Below, piece after piece: positions 44,508-53,767 of a stretch of 64,000 bases of DNA (positions within the stretch are counted from its first letter, which is position 1; each line of letters begins with the position of its first letter). The notes under the pieces were generated by a model. The model ran no database searches. It had not been told where the DNA came from and worked only from the letters and a program-made list of their open reading frames with translations. This DNA comes from Akkermansia massiliensis (lineage in GTDB: Bacteria; Verrucomicrobiota; Verrucomicrobiia; Verrucomicrobiales; Akkermansiaceae), in assembly GCF_023516715.1 (NCBI RefSeq), contig NZ_JAMGSI010000001.1, positions 1,116,001 through 1,180,000 on the forward strand, in the 5' to 3' direction. A program made the translations under genes and the position numbers.

Positions 44508-46472
44508 ATGATGCAACGGTCTTATTATTCCAATGACCTACAGTCTTTTTGTACCCAATCTCTAAAAGAAATTTTAGGGCAGATTGCTTTTCATACACCA
44601 TTTGACCTAGATCAAAATTCGCGCAACTCCTTTGTTCACGAAATCAAATCACTCCAACACGTTCTTAAAGATATTCCTGCTGGCTCAATAGCCTTTGAAT
44701 ACACCATTCCCCGCATCGGAGAACGAATAGATGTCGTCATCGCCTGTGCAGGTATTCTCTATGTCCTTGAATTTAAAGTAGGAGAATCATCTTATCCCAG
44801 ACATGCTATTGACCAGGTTGTAGACTATGCACTAGCTTTAAAGTATTTCCATCAAGAAAGCCATCAAAAGAAAATTGTTCCTTTGGTAATTTGTACCCAT
44901 GCTCCTTCTAAGGAACATCAACTTACAGTAGGTCAAGACGGAGTTTATCATCCTATCCTCTGTAATGATAACACCTTAGGACCTACTTTAACAAAGCTGA
45001 CTAGCACTCTGTGTGATGAGGCATTCCATTTTGAACAATGGTTAACTTCACCATACATGCCTACTCCCACGATTATTGAAGCAGCTCAAGCACTTTACCG
45101 TGGACATGATGTTAAAGAAATTTCACGTAGTGATGCCGGAGCTTACAATCTTAGCCTCACCACAAAGGCACTGAATCGCATTATTGAGCAGAGTAAGCAG
45201 CATCATGAAAAATCCATTTGCTTTGTCACTGGCGTACCTGGTGCTGGAAAAACGTTAGTAGGCCTCAATATTGCAAATGAGCGGCATCAATATGATGAGC
45301 AAGAACATGCGGTCTTTCTTTCCGGTAATGGTCCTTTGGTTGCTGTCTTACGAGAAGCTCTAGCACGAGATGAAATCAAACGTTTTAAAGGTAAAATAAC
45401 AAAGACAGCATCTAAAAGAAAAGTTGCTGCCTTTATCCAAAACATCCACCACTTTCGTGATGCTTATCTGCCTCCTTCAGAACAAGTCCCTGCGGAGAAA
45501 GTAGCCATTTTTGACGAAGCACAACGTGCTTGGACAAAAGAACAAACAGCCAAATTTATGTTAAAACGCCATGTTCCCGGCTGGAACATGTCTGAACCTG
45601 AATTTCTTATCAGTGTAATGGATCGCCACCAAGATTGGACGGTTATCATCTGCTTAATCGGAGGTGGTCAAGAGATACATACTGGAGAAGCAGGGCTGCT
45701 AGCTTGGTTTGATGCACTAAGAGACCATTTTCCAGATTGGAATGTTTATGTATCACCCCAAATCTCTGATGTGGAATATACACACGGAAAACCACTTGAA
45801 CATCTCTTTACGGGATTACGCCTCTATCGGGAACCAAACCTCCATCTTTCAGTTTCACTCCGTTCTTTCCGGAATGAACGAGTTTCTGCGTTTGTAAAAT
45901 CATTATTGGACGAAAATTTACCAGTAGCCCAACAGCTCTACTCTGAGCTATCGCCTAATTATCCCATCACGATTACCCGCAGCCTGGAAAAAGCCCAAGA
46001 ATGGATACGAGCCCAAGCCCGAGGAACGGAACGTTATGGACTCATCGCTAGCTCTGGGGCCAAACGTTTACGCCAATTTGGAATCTGGGTACAGAGTAAT
46101 ATTCAAGCAGAAAACTGGTTTTTAAATGATAAGGAGGATATTCGTTCCTCCTATTTCCTCGAAGACACGGCCACCGAATTTGATATTCAAGGGCTAGAAA
46201 TTGACTGGGCAATCGTTGCATGGGATGCAGACTACCGCATAGAAAAAGGACATTTTAAAGCTTATAATTTTACAGGTTCTAGTTGGAAAACGGTTTGTAA
46301 AAAAGACGCACAGCTCTATCTTAAAAATACCTACCGCGTCTTATTGACACGAGCACGCCAGGGATTCGTGATTTTTATCCCGGAGGGATGTGACGCGGAT
46401 TTGACTCGGCAATCCTCCTTTTATGATGGTATCTATTATTATCTAAAGAAAATAGGAATGAAGGAGCTATGA
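44508..46472 (+). CDS. PD-(D/E)xK-like nuclease fused to DUF2075 helicase
   Basis: 654 residues. The N-terminal 200 residues have a nuclease-like pattern: IGERIDVVI (Asp75) followed by LYVLEFKVG (Glu88, Lys90), the D...ExK arrangement. A DUF2075-type SF1 helicase/ATPase follows, with Walker A TGVPGAGKT at 241-249, Walker B IFDEAQ at 334-339, and the C-terminal TEFDIQGLEIDWAIVAWD and YRVLLTRARQG motifs. Codon use is AT-rich, unlike both neighbours, so it was probably acquired. It is a single gene between panE and a helical-repeat gene, with no integrase or partner gene. A defence role is inferred, not shown. Confidence 0.8.
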   Translation: MMQRSYYSNDLQSFCTQSLKEILGQIAFHTPFDLDQNSRNSFVHEIKSLQHVLKDIPAGSIAFEYTIPRIGERIDVVIACAGILYVLEFKVGESSYPRHAIDQVVDYALALKYFHQESHQKKIVPLVICTHAPSKEHQLTVGQDGVYHPILCNDNTLGPTLTKLTSTLCDEAFHFEQWLTSPYMPTPTIIEAAQALYRGHDVKEISRSDAGAYNLSLTTKALNRIIEQSKQHHEKSICFVTGVPGAGKTLVGLNIANERHQYDEQEHAVFLSGNGPLVAVLREALARDEIKRFKGKITKTASKRKVAAFIQNIHHFRDAYLPPSEQVPAEKVAIFDEAQRAWTKEQTAKFMLKRHVPGWNMSEPEFLISVMDRHQDWTVIICLIGGGQEIHTGEAGLLAWFDALRDHFPDWNVYVSPQISDVEYTHGKPLEHLFTGLRLYREPNLHLSVSLRSFRNERVSAFVKSLLDENLPVAQQLYSELSPNYPITITRSLEKAQEWIRAQARGTERYGLIASSGAKRLRQFGIWVQSNIQAENWFLNDKEDIRSSYFLEDTATEFDIQGLEIDWAIVAWDADYRIEKGHFKAYNFTGSSWKTVCKKDAQLYLKNTYRVLLTRARQGFVIFIPEGCDADLTRQSSFYDGIYYYLKKIGMKEL

Positions 46473-46527
46473 GAATTCTAGAGAATCTTTCTCTGGGGTA
46501 AAGAGCCTCACCACTTTTTGTAACATC

Positions 46528-47406
46528 ATGCTGAAAACCATCGTCATTTTCATCATTGCCCTGCTGGGCTTCGGCATGATCCGCCTGCCTTTGCAGAACC
46601 GTATTCTGGAGCAGGAGAAGGCGGCGGGGCTGCTGGATGACCCGGTGGAGCTCTCCTCCTCCGATTATCTGGAACAGCAGCTCGCCATGGTTTCCCTGGG
46701 GGGGCTGCGCTCCCTGGTAGCGGCCGTGCTGAGCATGGAGGCCTTCGACTGCTTCCTGATTTCCGACTGGGCCAATCTGGAACGCCGCTACAACCAAATC
46801 ACCTCTCTTGCCCCCCATTCCGACTTTTACTGGGACAACGGTTCGTGGCATTTGGGCAATAACGCCTCCTCCAGCTATCTGGACAATAAGCGGCTTTCTC
46901 CCATGGAACGAAGGGAAGGCTTCCGGAAGTACATCCAGAAGGGACGCAGCTTCCTGGAAAAAGGCATCAGCGCCAACCCGAACAGCTGGTACCTGCAATC
47001 CCTGCTGGGCAACATGTACAGCGATACCTACCGCCAGCCGGATTTTGAAAAGGCTGCGGAAGCCTACCGCAAGGCCCGGGAACAGGGAGCGCCGCCCCTG
47101 ACGGCGCGCAAGGAGTTTTATGCGCTTGTCCGCGTTCCCTCCAAATCCCGCGAGGCGCTGGAGCTGGGCCGGGAATTGTTCAAGGATCCCAGGAACCGGA
47201 CGCCCAGCCTGGTGAGCAATATTTTCGTCCTGGAAAACAGGCTGAAAGTTCCGGAAAAAGACCGCGTTCCCTTCCGGGAATTGTTCCCGACGGACGAGAT
47301 TGCCCGCGACCTGATGAGCAGCCACCTGGCCAATTCCCTGAAATACCCCGTGGACGGCTTGAGGGAGGCCTTGGAGGCCTTGCCTCCCGCAAAAACGGAT
47401 GACTAA
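46528..47406 (+). CDS. Membrane-anchored helical-repeat (TPR-like) protein
   Basis: 292 residues. An N-terminal anchor or signal helix (TIVIFIIALLGFGMIRL) is followed by helical pairs such as FRKYIQKGRSFLEKGISANPNSWYLQSLLGNMYSD and FEKAAEAYRKAREQG, which resemble tetratricopeptide repeats. No enzymatic motif. Function unknown. GC-rich again, unlike the gene before it. Confidence 0.6.
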   Translation: MLKTIVIFIIALLGFGMIRLPLQNRILEQEKAAGLLDDPVELSSSDYLEQQLAMVSLGGLRSLVAAVLSMEAFDCFLISDWANLERRYNQITSLAPHSDFYWDNGSWHLGNNASSSYLDNKRLSPMERREGFRKYIQKGRSFLEKGISANPNSWYLQSLLGNMYSDTYRQPDFEKAAEAYRKAREQGAPPLTARKEFYALVRVPSKSREALELGRELFKDPRNRTPSLVSNIFVLENRLKVPEKDRVPFRELFPTDEIARDLMSSHLANSLKYPVDGLREALEALPPAKTDD

Positions 47407-47571
47407 AAACAAAAGACTAAAGATAAATTAAAAGGAGCTCCTCCTTTAAAGGGGCGCTTTTTCAATGACGGCCGGAATGAACTTTAATTTCCGGCCTTTA
47501 ATCTTTAACCACTCCGCTGAAGGCGCTTGGCAACGCCCCGGAAAGGTGCTATGCTTTTTCTCCACAACACC

Positions 47572-48309
47572 ATGAGTAGAATAGCCCTGATCAGTGACAT
47601 CCATGCCAATCTGCCCGCTCTGGAAGCGGTGATGAAGGATATAGAACAGCTTCAATGCGACGCCGTTTACTGCCTGGGTGATATTGTGGGCTACAACGCC
47701 AATCCGGCCGAATGCCTTGAGTTCGTCCGCGGACGCCAGATTCCCACCGTGCGCGGCAACCATGATGAGGAAGCCATTGGGGAAGACAATCCGGCAGGCA
47801 TGAACCCCGTGGCGTACAAAGCCCTGATGTGGACGCGCCAGCAGCTTTCCGAAGAACAGAAGAAGTGGCTTCGCCGCGCCCCCTTCCAGCGTATCCTGCC
47901 CAATGAAATCGTTCTGGTGCACGCCACCCAGGACAAGCCCAATTCCTGGTCCTACGTCACGAATGTGGACACGGCCACGCACAGCATCAACATGTTGCGC
48001 GACAATCAGTTCCTGTGCTTCAACGGTCATACGCACGTCCCCCGCACCTTCATCCGCCATGAAGGGAGCATCCAGGAATATGAATCCGGGGACATCCAGC
48101 TTCTCAAAACCAACAAGTACCTTATTAACGTGGGTTCCGTCGGCCAGCCCAGGGACGGAGACCCCCGCGCCGCCTACGGCGTGCTTGATGTGGACAGCAT
48201 GGTTTATTACCAGCGCCGCGTGGAATACGACGTGGAGGAAGCGCAAAGGCGCATTCTGGCCGCCGGACTCCCGGAGATGCTGGCGCGCCGCCTGGGAGAA
48301 GGCATTTAA
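47572..48309 (+). CDS. Calcineurin-like metallophosphoesterase
   Basis: 245 residues, YfcE/YvnB-like. Metal motifs are intact: SDIHANLPAL (D-x-H), GDIVGYNANP (GD), RGNHDEEA (GNHD), then FNGHTHVPRTF (GHTH). The ATG at 47572 is chosen; the frame is also open from 47527. Probably a phosphodiesterase or phosphatase; substrate unknown. Confidence 0.88.
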   Translation: MSRIALISDIHANLPALEAVMKDIEQLQCDAVYCLGDIVGYNANPAECLEFVRGRQIPTVRGNHDEEAIGEDNPAGMNPVAYKALMWTRQQLSEEQKKWLRRAPFQRILPNEIVLVHATQDKPNSWSYVTNVDTATHSINMLRDNQFLCFNGHTHVPRTFIRHEGSIQEYESGDIQLLKTNKYLINVGSVGQPRDGDPRAAYGVLDVDSMVYYQRRVEYDVEEAQRRILAAGLPEMLARRLGEGI

Positions 48310-48484
48310 TGTTTTGCGAACCGTTGACGGTAATACGGGATGCTCCATTGAAATCCTGCGGAATCTTTAATTGTTTCCATTCCGCATTAAGAAAAAATGG
48401 GGAAACCGCATGTTAGCAAAGGCTCACAAATTTGCATTGCTACTTGCCTCGCCTGCCACAAACCAGTAGAGTTCTGCGCGACGA

Positions 48485-49873
48485 ATGAAGACCTATATCA
48501 TCAGACGACTCCTTCTCATGCCCCTGACGCTCCTGGGGGTCACGTTCCTCGTCTTTTGCATAACCCGCTTTGTCCCGGGAGGTCCCATTGAGCAGATGAT
48601 GCAGCAGCAGAGCATGAGCGCCCTGTCCGGCCAGAAAGCGGGCTCCCAGCGCGGAGACAATAACCTGAGTGAAGCGGATATGGAGCGGCTGGAAGAACAG
48701 TACAGCCTCCAGGAGCCCATCATTACCGCCTATCTGCAATGGCTGGGAGTGCTTCCGAAAAAGATTTTCATCTCCCGTGAGGAGTTCGGAGACATCGGCG
48801 GCATGGAACCGTCCGACAAGGAGGATGAATATTCCGGCATTTCCGATACGCACACCCGGATCAACCTGAATGAAACCGGGGAACAGGTCGTCGTAGTCCG
48901 TCCGGACAAAAATTCCGGGAGCGTGAAGGATGCCTTTTTTTCCGGCACGCCGTCCCGGAAAGCCGCCACGGAAGGCTGGACCGTGGACATTGAATCCCCC
49001 CTGGACCGGGCGGAACGCTGGGCGCGCCGCATGAGGCAGACGGACAATACGGCAGCCGTCCAGGACAAGGCGAAGAGCTACGCGTGGCGCGCCGTGATGT
49101 ACAAGACCAGCTTTGACGGCCTGCTTCAGGGCACCATGGGCAATTCCTTTAAATATAACGAGCCGGTGTGGGACATGATCAAGGAGCGCATTCCCGTTTC
49201 CCTGTACTTCGGCATCCTGAGCGCTATCATCACGTACTCCGTCTGCATTCCCCTGGGGGTGGTGAAGGCCATCCGGCACAAGAGCCTGGTGGACAACATC
49301 TCCTCCGTCCTGATCTTCCTGGGGTACTCCGTCCCCGGATTCGCCCTGGGCGCCGTGCTGGTGGTATATCTGGGCGCGCGGCTGGAATGGTTCCCGCTCT
49401 GCGGCCTGACCTCTCCGGACTTTGCGGACATGGGCTTCTGGGGACAGGCCGGGGACCTGCTGCACCATACGGTGCTCCCGCTCATCTGCTACGTGGTCAG
49501 CTCCTTCGCCATCACCACCATGATGATGAAGAACAACCTGATGGACAACCTCTCCTCCGACTACATCAGGACGGCCATGGCCAAGGGCGTGAGCTTCAAG
49601 GGCGCCGTCATCAAGCACGCCTTCCGCAACTCCTTCATCCCGATCGCCTCCACGCTGGGCAGCCTCATCAGCCTCATCGTGGCCGGCTCCATGCTGGTGG
49701 AGAAGGTCTTTGATATCCAGGGCTTCGGCATGTTGAGCTACCAGGCCCTGATGGACAAGGACTACGCCCTGATCATGGGCACGCTGCTGCTTACCTCCTT
49801 CCTGATGGTGCTGGGCAACCTGCTTTCAGACATCATCGTGGCCGCCGTGGACCCCCGCATTAAATTTGAATAA
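48485..49873 (+). CDS. yejB: YejB-like peptide ABC transporter permease with large periplasmic insertion
   Basis: 462 residues. TM1 (about 7-30, RRLLLMPLTLLGVTFLVFCITRFVPGGP) is separated from the five-helix permease core, starting near residue 230 (ERIPVSLYFGILSAIIT), by about 200 hydrophilic residues. The ABC coupling loop is AMAKGVSFKGAVIKHAFRNS. The gene begins a five-gene unit 48485-55773. YejB in E. coli is about 360 residues, so the insertion is enlarged. Confidence 0.85.
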   Translation: MKTYIIRRLLLMPLTLLGVTFLVFCITRFVPGGPIEQMMQQQSMSALSGQKAGSQRGDNNLSEADMERLEEQYSLQEPIITAYLQWLGVLPKKIFISREEFGDIGGMEPSDKEDEYSGISDTHTRINLNETGEQVVVVRPDKNSGSVKDAFFSGTPSRKAATEGWTVDIESPLDRAERWARRMRQTDNTAAVQDKAKSYAWRAVMYKTSFDGLLQGTMGNSFKYNEPVWDMIKERIPVSLYFGILSAIITYSVCIPLGVVKAIRHKSLVDNISSVLIFLGYSVPGFALGAVLVVYLGARLEWFPLCGLTSPDFADMGFWGQAGDLLHHTVLPLICYVVSSFAITTMMMKNNLMDNLSSDYIRTAMAKGVSFKGAVIKHAFRNSFIPIASTLGSLISLIVAGSMLVEKVFDIQGFGMLSYQALMDKDYALIMGTLLLTSFLMVLGNLLSDIIVAAVDPRIKFE

Positions 49874-49878
49874 CACAC

Positions 49879-51486
49879 ATGGTTAGAAAACTGGCATACC
49901 TTCTGGTCATTCTGGCGGTCCTCACCGCCGTGGGAGAGCTGTGCGGCCTGCTCCTGCCCACACTGAGCTGGCCCTTTACCGTCTCACGGGAAATGAGCAT
50001 GCTCAACATCGTCTGCACGGACCAGAACAACGGCGGCATCCTGACGCCGCAGGGAAAATTCCTGTGGTTCGGCTGGGCCTGCGTGCTGGTCATGGCCGGG
50101 GTCGGCTTCTGGATCATGCTGAAAGGCCCGCGCCGGTTTAACCCCACGCCCATCACCAGGCGCCGCATCCAGCGCTTTAAAAGCATCTCCCGCGGCTACA
50201 TCTCCCTGATCATCCTGCTGGTGCTGACGCTGCTGGCCTGCATGGACCAGTGCCTGGTGGGCAAGCGGGCGCTCCTTGTGGTCCAGGACGGTTCCTGGTA
50301 CTTCCCCGCCATCATGCGCAAGGTGTACCAGGGTTCCACCTTTGGCCAGACCGGGGACTTTGCGGATGCGGAAGCTAATTACCGCGAACTGAAAAAGCAG
50401 GCCGGACAGCCCGGCAAGCCTTCCCTGGTCATCATGCCCCTGGTTCCGTACGATCCCACGGGGGATTCCACCAATCCCGGTTCCGAGGCCCTGACGGTGA
50501 ATGAAGACGGCCTGGTGTGCGAATCCAGCGGCAAACCGTACTCCGGCCTGGCCTCCCGGCTGCACAAGGATGAAGAAGCGCTCCCCCACGTCAGCTACAA
50601 ATTCCGCAAGGGAAAAAAGGTGGACCGCGCCACCGGCTGGCTGGAAGACCGGACGGAGGTGTACAGCGCCACGTATGAAAACAACCGGATCGTGGCGGAG
50701 CACTACAGCGGCCCCGGCACCAAGGAGGACTTCCTGAAACAGACGGATGAAAACAAAATCAGCCGCATCTTCTACCACCCGGCCCCTCCCCTCAAGGGAG
50801 GCCACCTGCTGGGCACCAACACCCAGGGCGCGGACATCCTGGCGTACCTGTACGGCGGGCTCCAGGTGAACATGAAAGCCGCCATCTTCTATCTCCCCAT
50901 CGTGTACTTCATCGGCATCACCTTCGGAATGATGATGGGGTACTTCGGCGGCATGTTTGACCTCGGCATGCAGCGCCTCATTGAAATCTTCTCCCAGGTT
51001 CCCTTCCTGTTCATCATCATGATCATTTCAGACATGGTGCCGCTTCAGATGAAGGGCATGTTCCTGATCATCAGCCTGCTCATCATGTTCGGGTGGATGT
51101 CCATGACCTACCAGCTCAGGACCTCCACCATGAAGGAAAAGGCGCGGGACTACGTGGCGGCCGCCCGTGTGCTGGGGGCCTCCACCAGCCGCATCCTCTT
51201 CATCCACATCCTCCCGAACCTGGTGGCCATTCTGGTCACGCTGGTTCCATTCAGTGTCTCCGCCCTGATCCTGGCCCTGGCTTCCCTGGACTACCTGGGC
51301 TTTGGCCTGCCGGATACGTACGCCAGCTGGGGGCGCCTGCTCAATGACGGCCTGGCGGACCTCTCCGCAAGCTGGGTGGTCACCTCCGCCTTCGCCGCCC
51401 TGGTGATCACGCTCCTGCTCGTCACCTTCATCGGGGAAGCCATCCGCGAGGCCTTCGACCCCAAGAAATTCACCACCTATAAATAA
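49879..51486 (+). CDS. yejE: YejE-like peptide ABC transporter permease with extended N-terminus
   Basis: 535 residues. Two helices at the extreme N-terminus precede the usual YejE start (GYISLIILLVLTLLACM, QDGSWYFP, matching the YejE DGSWYFP motif). A long periplasmic stretch comes before the core (GGHLLGTNTQGADILAYLYGG). The C-terminus GEAIREAFDPKK is close to YejE. EAA-type loop: AARVLGASTSRILFIHILPN. Starts 5 bp after yejB. Confidence 0.85.
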   Translation: MVRKLAYLLVILAVLTAVGELCGLLLPTLSWPFTVSREMSMLNIVCTDQNNGGILTPQGKFLWFGWACVLVMAGVGFWIMLKGPRRFNPTPITRRRIQRFKSISRGYISLIILLVLTLLACMDQCLVGKRALLVVQDGSWYFPAIMRKVYQGSTFGQTGDFADAEANYRELKKQAGQPGKPSLVIMPLVPYDPTGDSTNPGSEALTVNEDGLVCESSGKPYSGLASRLHKDEEALPHVSYKFRKGKKVDRATGWLEDRTEVYSATYENNRIVAEHYSGPGTKEDFLKQTDENKISRIFYHPAPPLKGGHLLGTNTQGADILAYLYGGLQVNMKAAIFYLPIVYFIGITFGMMMGYFGGMFDLGMQRLIEIFSQVPFLFIIMIISDMVPLQMKGMFLIISLLIMFGWMSMTYQLRTSTMKEKARDYVAAARVLGASTSRILFIHILPNLVAILVTLVPFSVSALILALASLDYLGFGLPDTYASWGRLLNDGLADLSASWVVTSAFAALVITLLLVTFIGEAIREAFDPKKFTTYK

Positions 51487-51514
51487 CAAAAGACATCCGT
51501 TCCTCCACATACCC

Positions 51515-53764
51515 ATGCTCAAGCTGTCCTCCATCCTCCGCACCCTCCTTTCTTCCGTGACGCTGTCCCTCCTGCTGGCAGCCGGCACCGGCTGCAAGGA
51601 TTCCTCCCAATCCCAGGGGGTGGGCTGGCAGCCTAACGTGCCATTCGGCACGCTTCCTCCGGGGTTTGACTCCTTCCCGGAACGGTGGAACAAGCAGGTC
51701 AATGACCGCCTGGCAAGGGAAGAAGCCGCCAAGCAGAAGGAAATCAAGAACCTTCGTGATCAATTCTTCAAGGAGGAAGACCCCAAAATCAGGGAAAAGC
51801 TGCAAAGCAAGCTCATTGCGGATGAAGCGGCCCTCTCCGTCATCCACCGCAGGCAGACGGAAGGAGACTACATCAAGTTCAAGACTCCGGCAGACATCCC
51901 CCAGGACCTTAAATGGGAAGACGGGCTGGACAATCCGGAAATAGGCGATCCGAACGCCAAAAAAGGCGGCGTGCTGCGCCAGTGGGCTCCGGGGTCCTAT
52001 CCGGACACATTCCGCCCCAACGGCCCGAACAGCAACAGCGGCTTCCGCGGCCCCCTGTATGATGAAATCATCATCGGCCTCGTCTCCATCCATCCGGTCA
52101 CCGGGAAAATCATCCCCGGCATCGCCCATAAATGGGCGGAAACCGCGGACAGGCGCACCGTTTACTTTGAGCTGGACCCGGACGCCCGCTACACGGACGG
52201 GGCCAAGGTAAAGGCCATTGACCTGCTGGTGAACATGTACATCCGCACCTCGGAATACAGCCGGGACGTCTTCTACAACAACTTCTTTTACCAGAATGCG
52301 TCCAACATCACCATCTACGACGACAGCCGCTTCTCCATCACCCTCCCCTTCGCCAAGCCTCTGCTCCCGTACTACTGCACGCTGTTCATCCCGTCCCCGC
52401 CGCACTTCTACTGCGAATTCGGCCCCAGTTACGTGGAACGCTACCAGTGGCGCGTGCCGCCCACCACGGGCGCCTACGTGGTCAAGCCGGACGGCATCAT
52501 CCGCGGCCGCCAGGTAACGCTCCAGCGCGTGCCGGACTGGTGGGCCAGGGACAAAAAGTTCACGAAGTACATGTATAACGTGGACCAGATCGTGTACAAC
52601 TTCATCGCGGAACCGTCCAAGGCCATTGAGCTCTTCCGCATCGGCGAGCTGGACGTGATGAACATCACCAAGCCGGAGCTGTGGCACGAACGCATGGAAA
52701 TTCCGGAAGTCCACAACGGCTACATCAACCGCAGCACGTTTTACACCATTTATCCCCGGCCTCCGTACGGCCTCTTCCTGAACACCTCCAAATCCCCCTT
52801 CAATAACCTGGACGTGCGCCTGGGCTTCCAGTACGCCCTGAACATCCAGAACATCATTGACATCACCTTCCGCGGAGACTACCAGCGGCTCAACTCCTAC
52901 AACTCCGGCTTCGGCAAATTCACCAACTCCTACATCAAGGCGCGCCCCTACTCTCCGGAACAGGCCCGCGCCTGCTTCGCCAAAGCCGGATACACCATCC
53001 CGTGCCCGGACGGAATCCTCCGCAAGCCGGACGGCACCCGGCTCACCGCCGCCATCACCTTCCCCAACTCCTCCCCCTCCCTGGCCTCCACGCTGGGCAA
53101 GCTGAAGGAAGACGCCCGCAAATGCGGCCTGGAAATCCAGCTGGACCCGCTGGACTCCACCGTAGCCTTCCGCAAGATCATGGAAAAGCGCGTTCAGGCC
53201 TCCTTCATGGCGTGGGGCTTCACCCCGCCCCATCCGATGAACGAGCAAGGCTTCCATTCCCGTTACGCCTATGACGAACGCGGCAGCCTCATCACCTACA
53301 CCAACAACATCTGCGCCTACGCAGACAAGGAGATGGACAAGCTGCTGGACGCTGAAACGAACGCCGCTACGGAAGACGAACTGCAAAAAGCCACGTGGAA
53401 GGTACAGCAGAAAATTCATGATGAAGCCCTGTGGGTTCCGGCCTGGACCACGGAATTCGTCAGGCTGGGCTACTGGCGCTGGGTCAGGTGGCCAAACAGC
53501 GCCACCACGCAATTCTGCCATCCCGTCGTATTTGACCCGATGGAAAGCTACCTGTACTGGGTGGACAACGACATCAAGAAGGAGACGATGGAAGCCAAGC
53601 GTGAAGGAAAAACCTTTGAGGAAGTGGACGCCGTGTACGACCAGTACCGCTACATGGACTCCATCGACAGCCTGGACAACAAGGAAGGAAGCGGAAAACT
53701 GCCGTCCGTGCCTGTCATCCCGGAAAACGGCGCCCCCCTGGAACCCTCTAAAACGGAGAAATAA
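51515..53764 (+). CDS. yejA: YejA-like peptide-binding lipoprotein
   Basis: 749-residue extracytoplasmic solute-binding protein (SBP family 5). An N-terminal signal ends in ...AAGTGCKD, a possible but not ideal lipobox. A charged coiled-coil-like region (residues about 50-115) precedes the SBP fold, which begins GDPNAKKGGVLRQW. Further family features are DWWARDKKFTKYMYNVDQI and the tail of a type II SBP. It lies between the permeases and ATPases, an order different from the E. coli yejABEF operon. Confidence 0.85.
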   Translation: MLKLSSILRTLLSSVTLSLLLAAGTGCKDSSQSQGVGWQPNVPFGTLPPGFDSFPERWNKQVNDRLAREEAAKQKEIKNLRDQFFKEEDPKIREKLQSKLIADEAALSVIHRRQTEGDYIKFKTPADIPQDLKWEDGLDNPEIGDPNAKKGGVLRQWAPGSYPDTFRPNGPNSNSGFRGPLYDEIIIGLVSIHPVTGKIIPGIAHKWAETADRRTVYFELDPDARYTDGAKVKAIDLLVNMYIRTSEYSRDVFYNNFFYQNASNITIYDDSRFSITLPFAKPLLPYYCTLFIPSPPHFYCEFGPSYVERYQWRVPPTTGAYVVKPDGIIRGRQVTLQRVPDWWARDKKFTKYMYNVDQIVYNFIAEPSKAIELFRIGELDVMNITKPELWHERMEIPEVHNGYINRSTFYTIYPRPPYGLFLNTSKSPFNNLDVRLGFQYALNIQNIIDITFRGDYQRLNSYNSGFGKFTNSYIKARPYSPEQARACFAKAGYTIPCPDGILRKPDGTRLTAAITFPNSSPSLASTLGKLKEDARKCGLEIQLDPLDSTVAFRKIMEKRVQASFMAWGFTPPHPMNEQGFHSRYAYDERGSLITYTNNICAYADKEMDKLLDAETNAATEDELQKATWKVQQKIHDEALWVPAWTTEFVRLGYWRWVRWPNSATTQFCHPVVFDPMESYLYWVDNDIKKETMEAKREGKTFEEVDAVYDQYRYMDSIDSLDNKEGSGKLPSVPVIPENGAPLEPSKTEK

Positions 53765-53767
53765 CAA

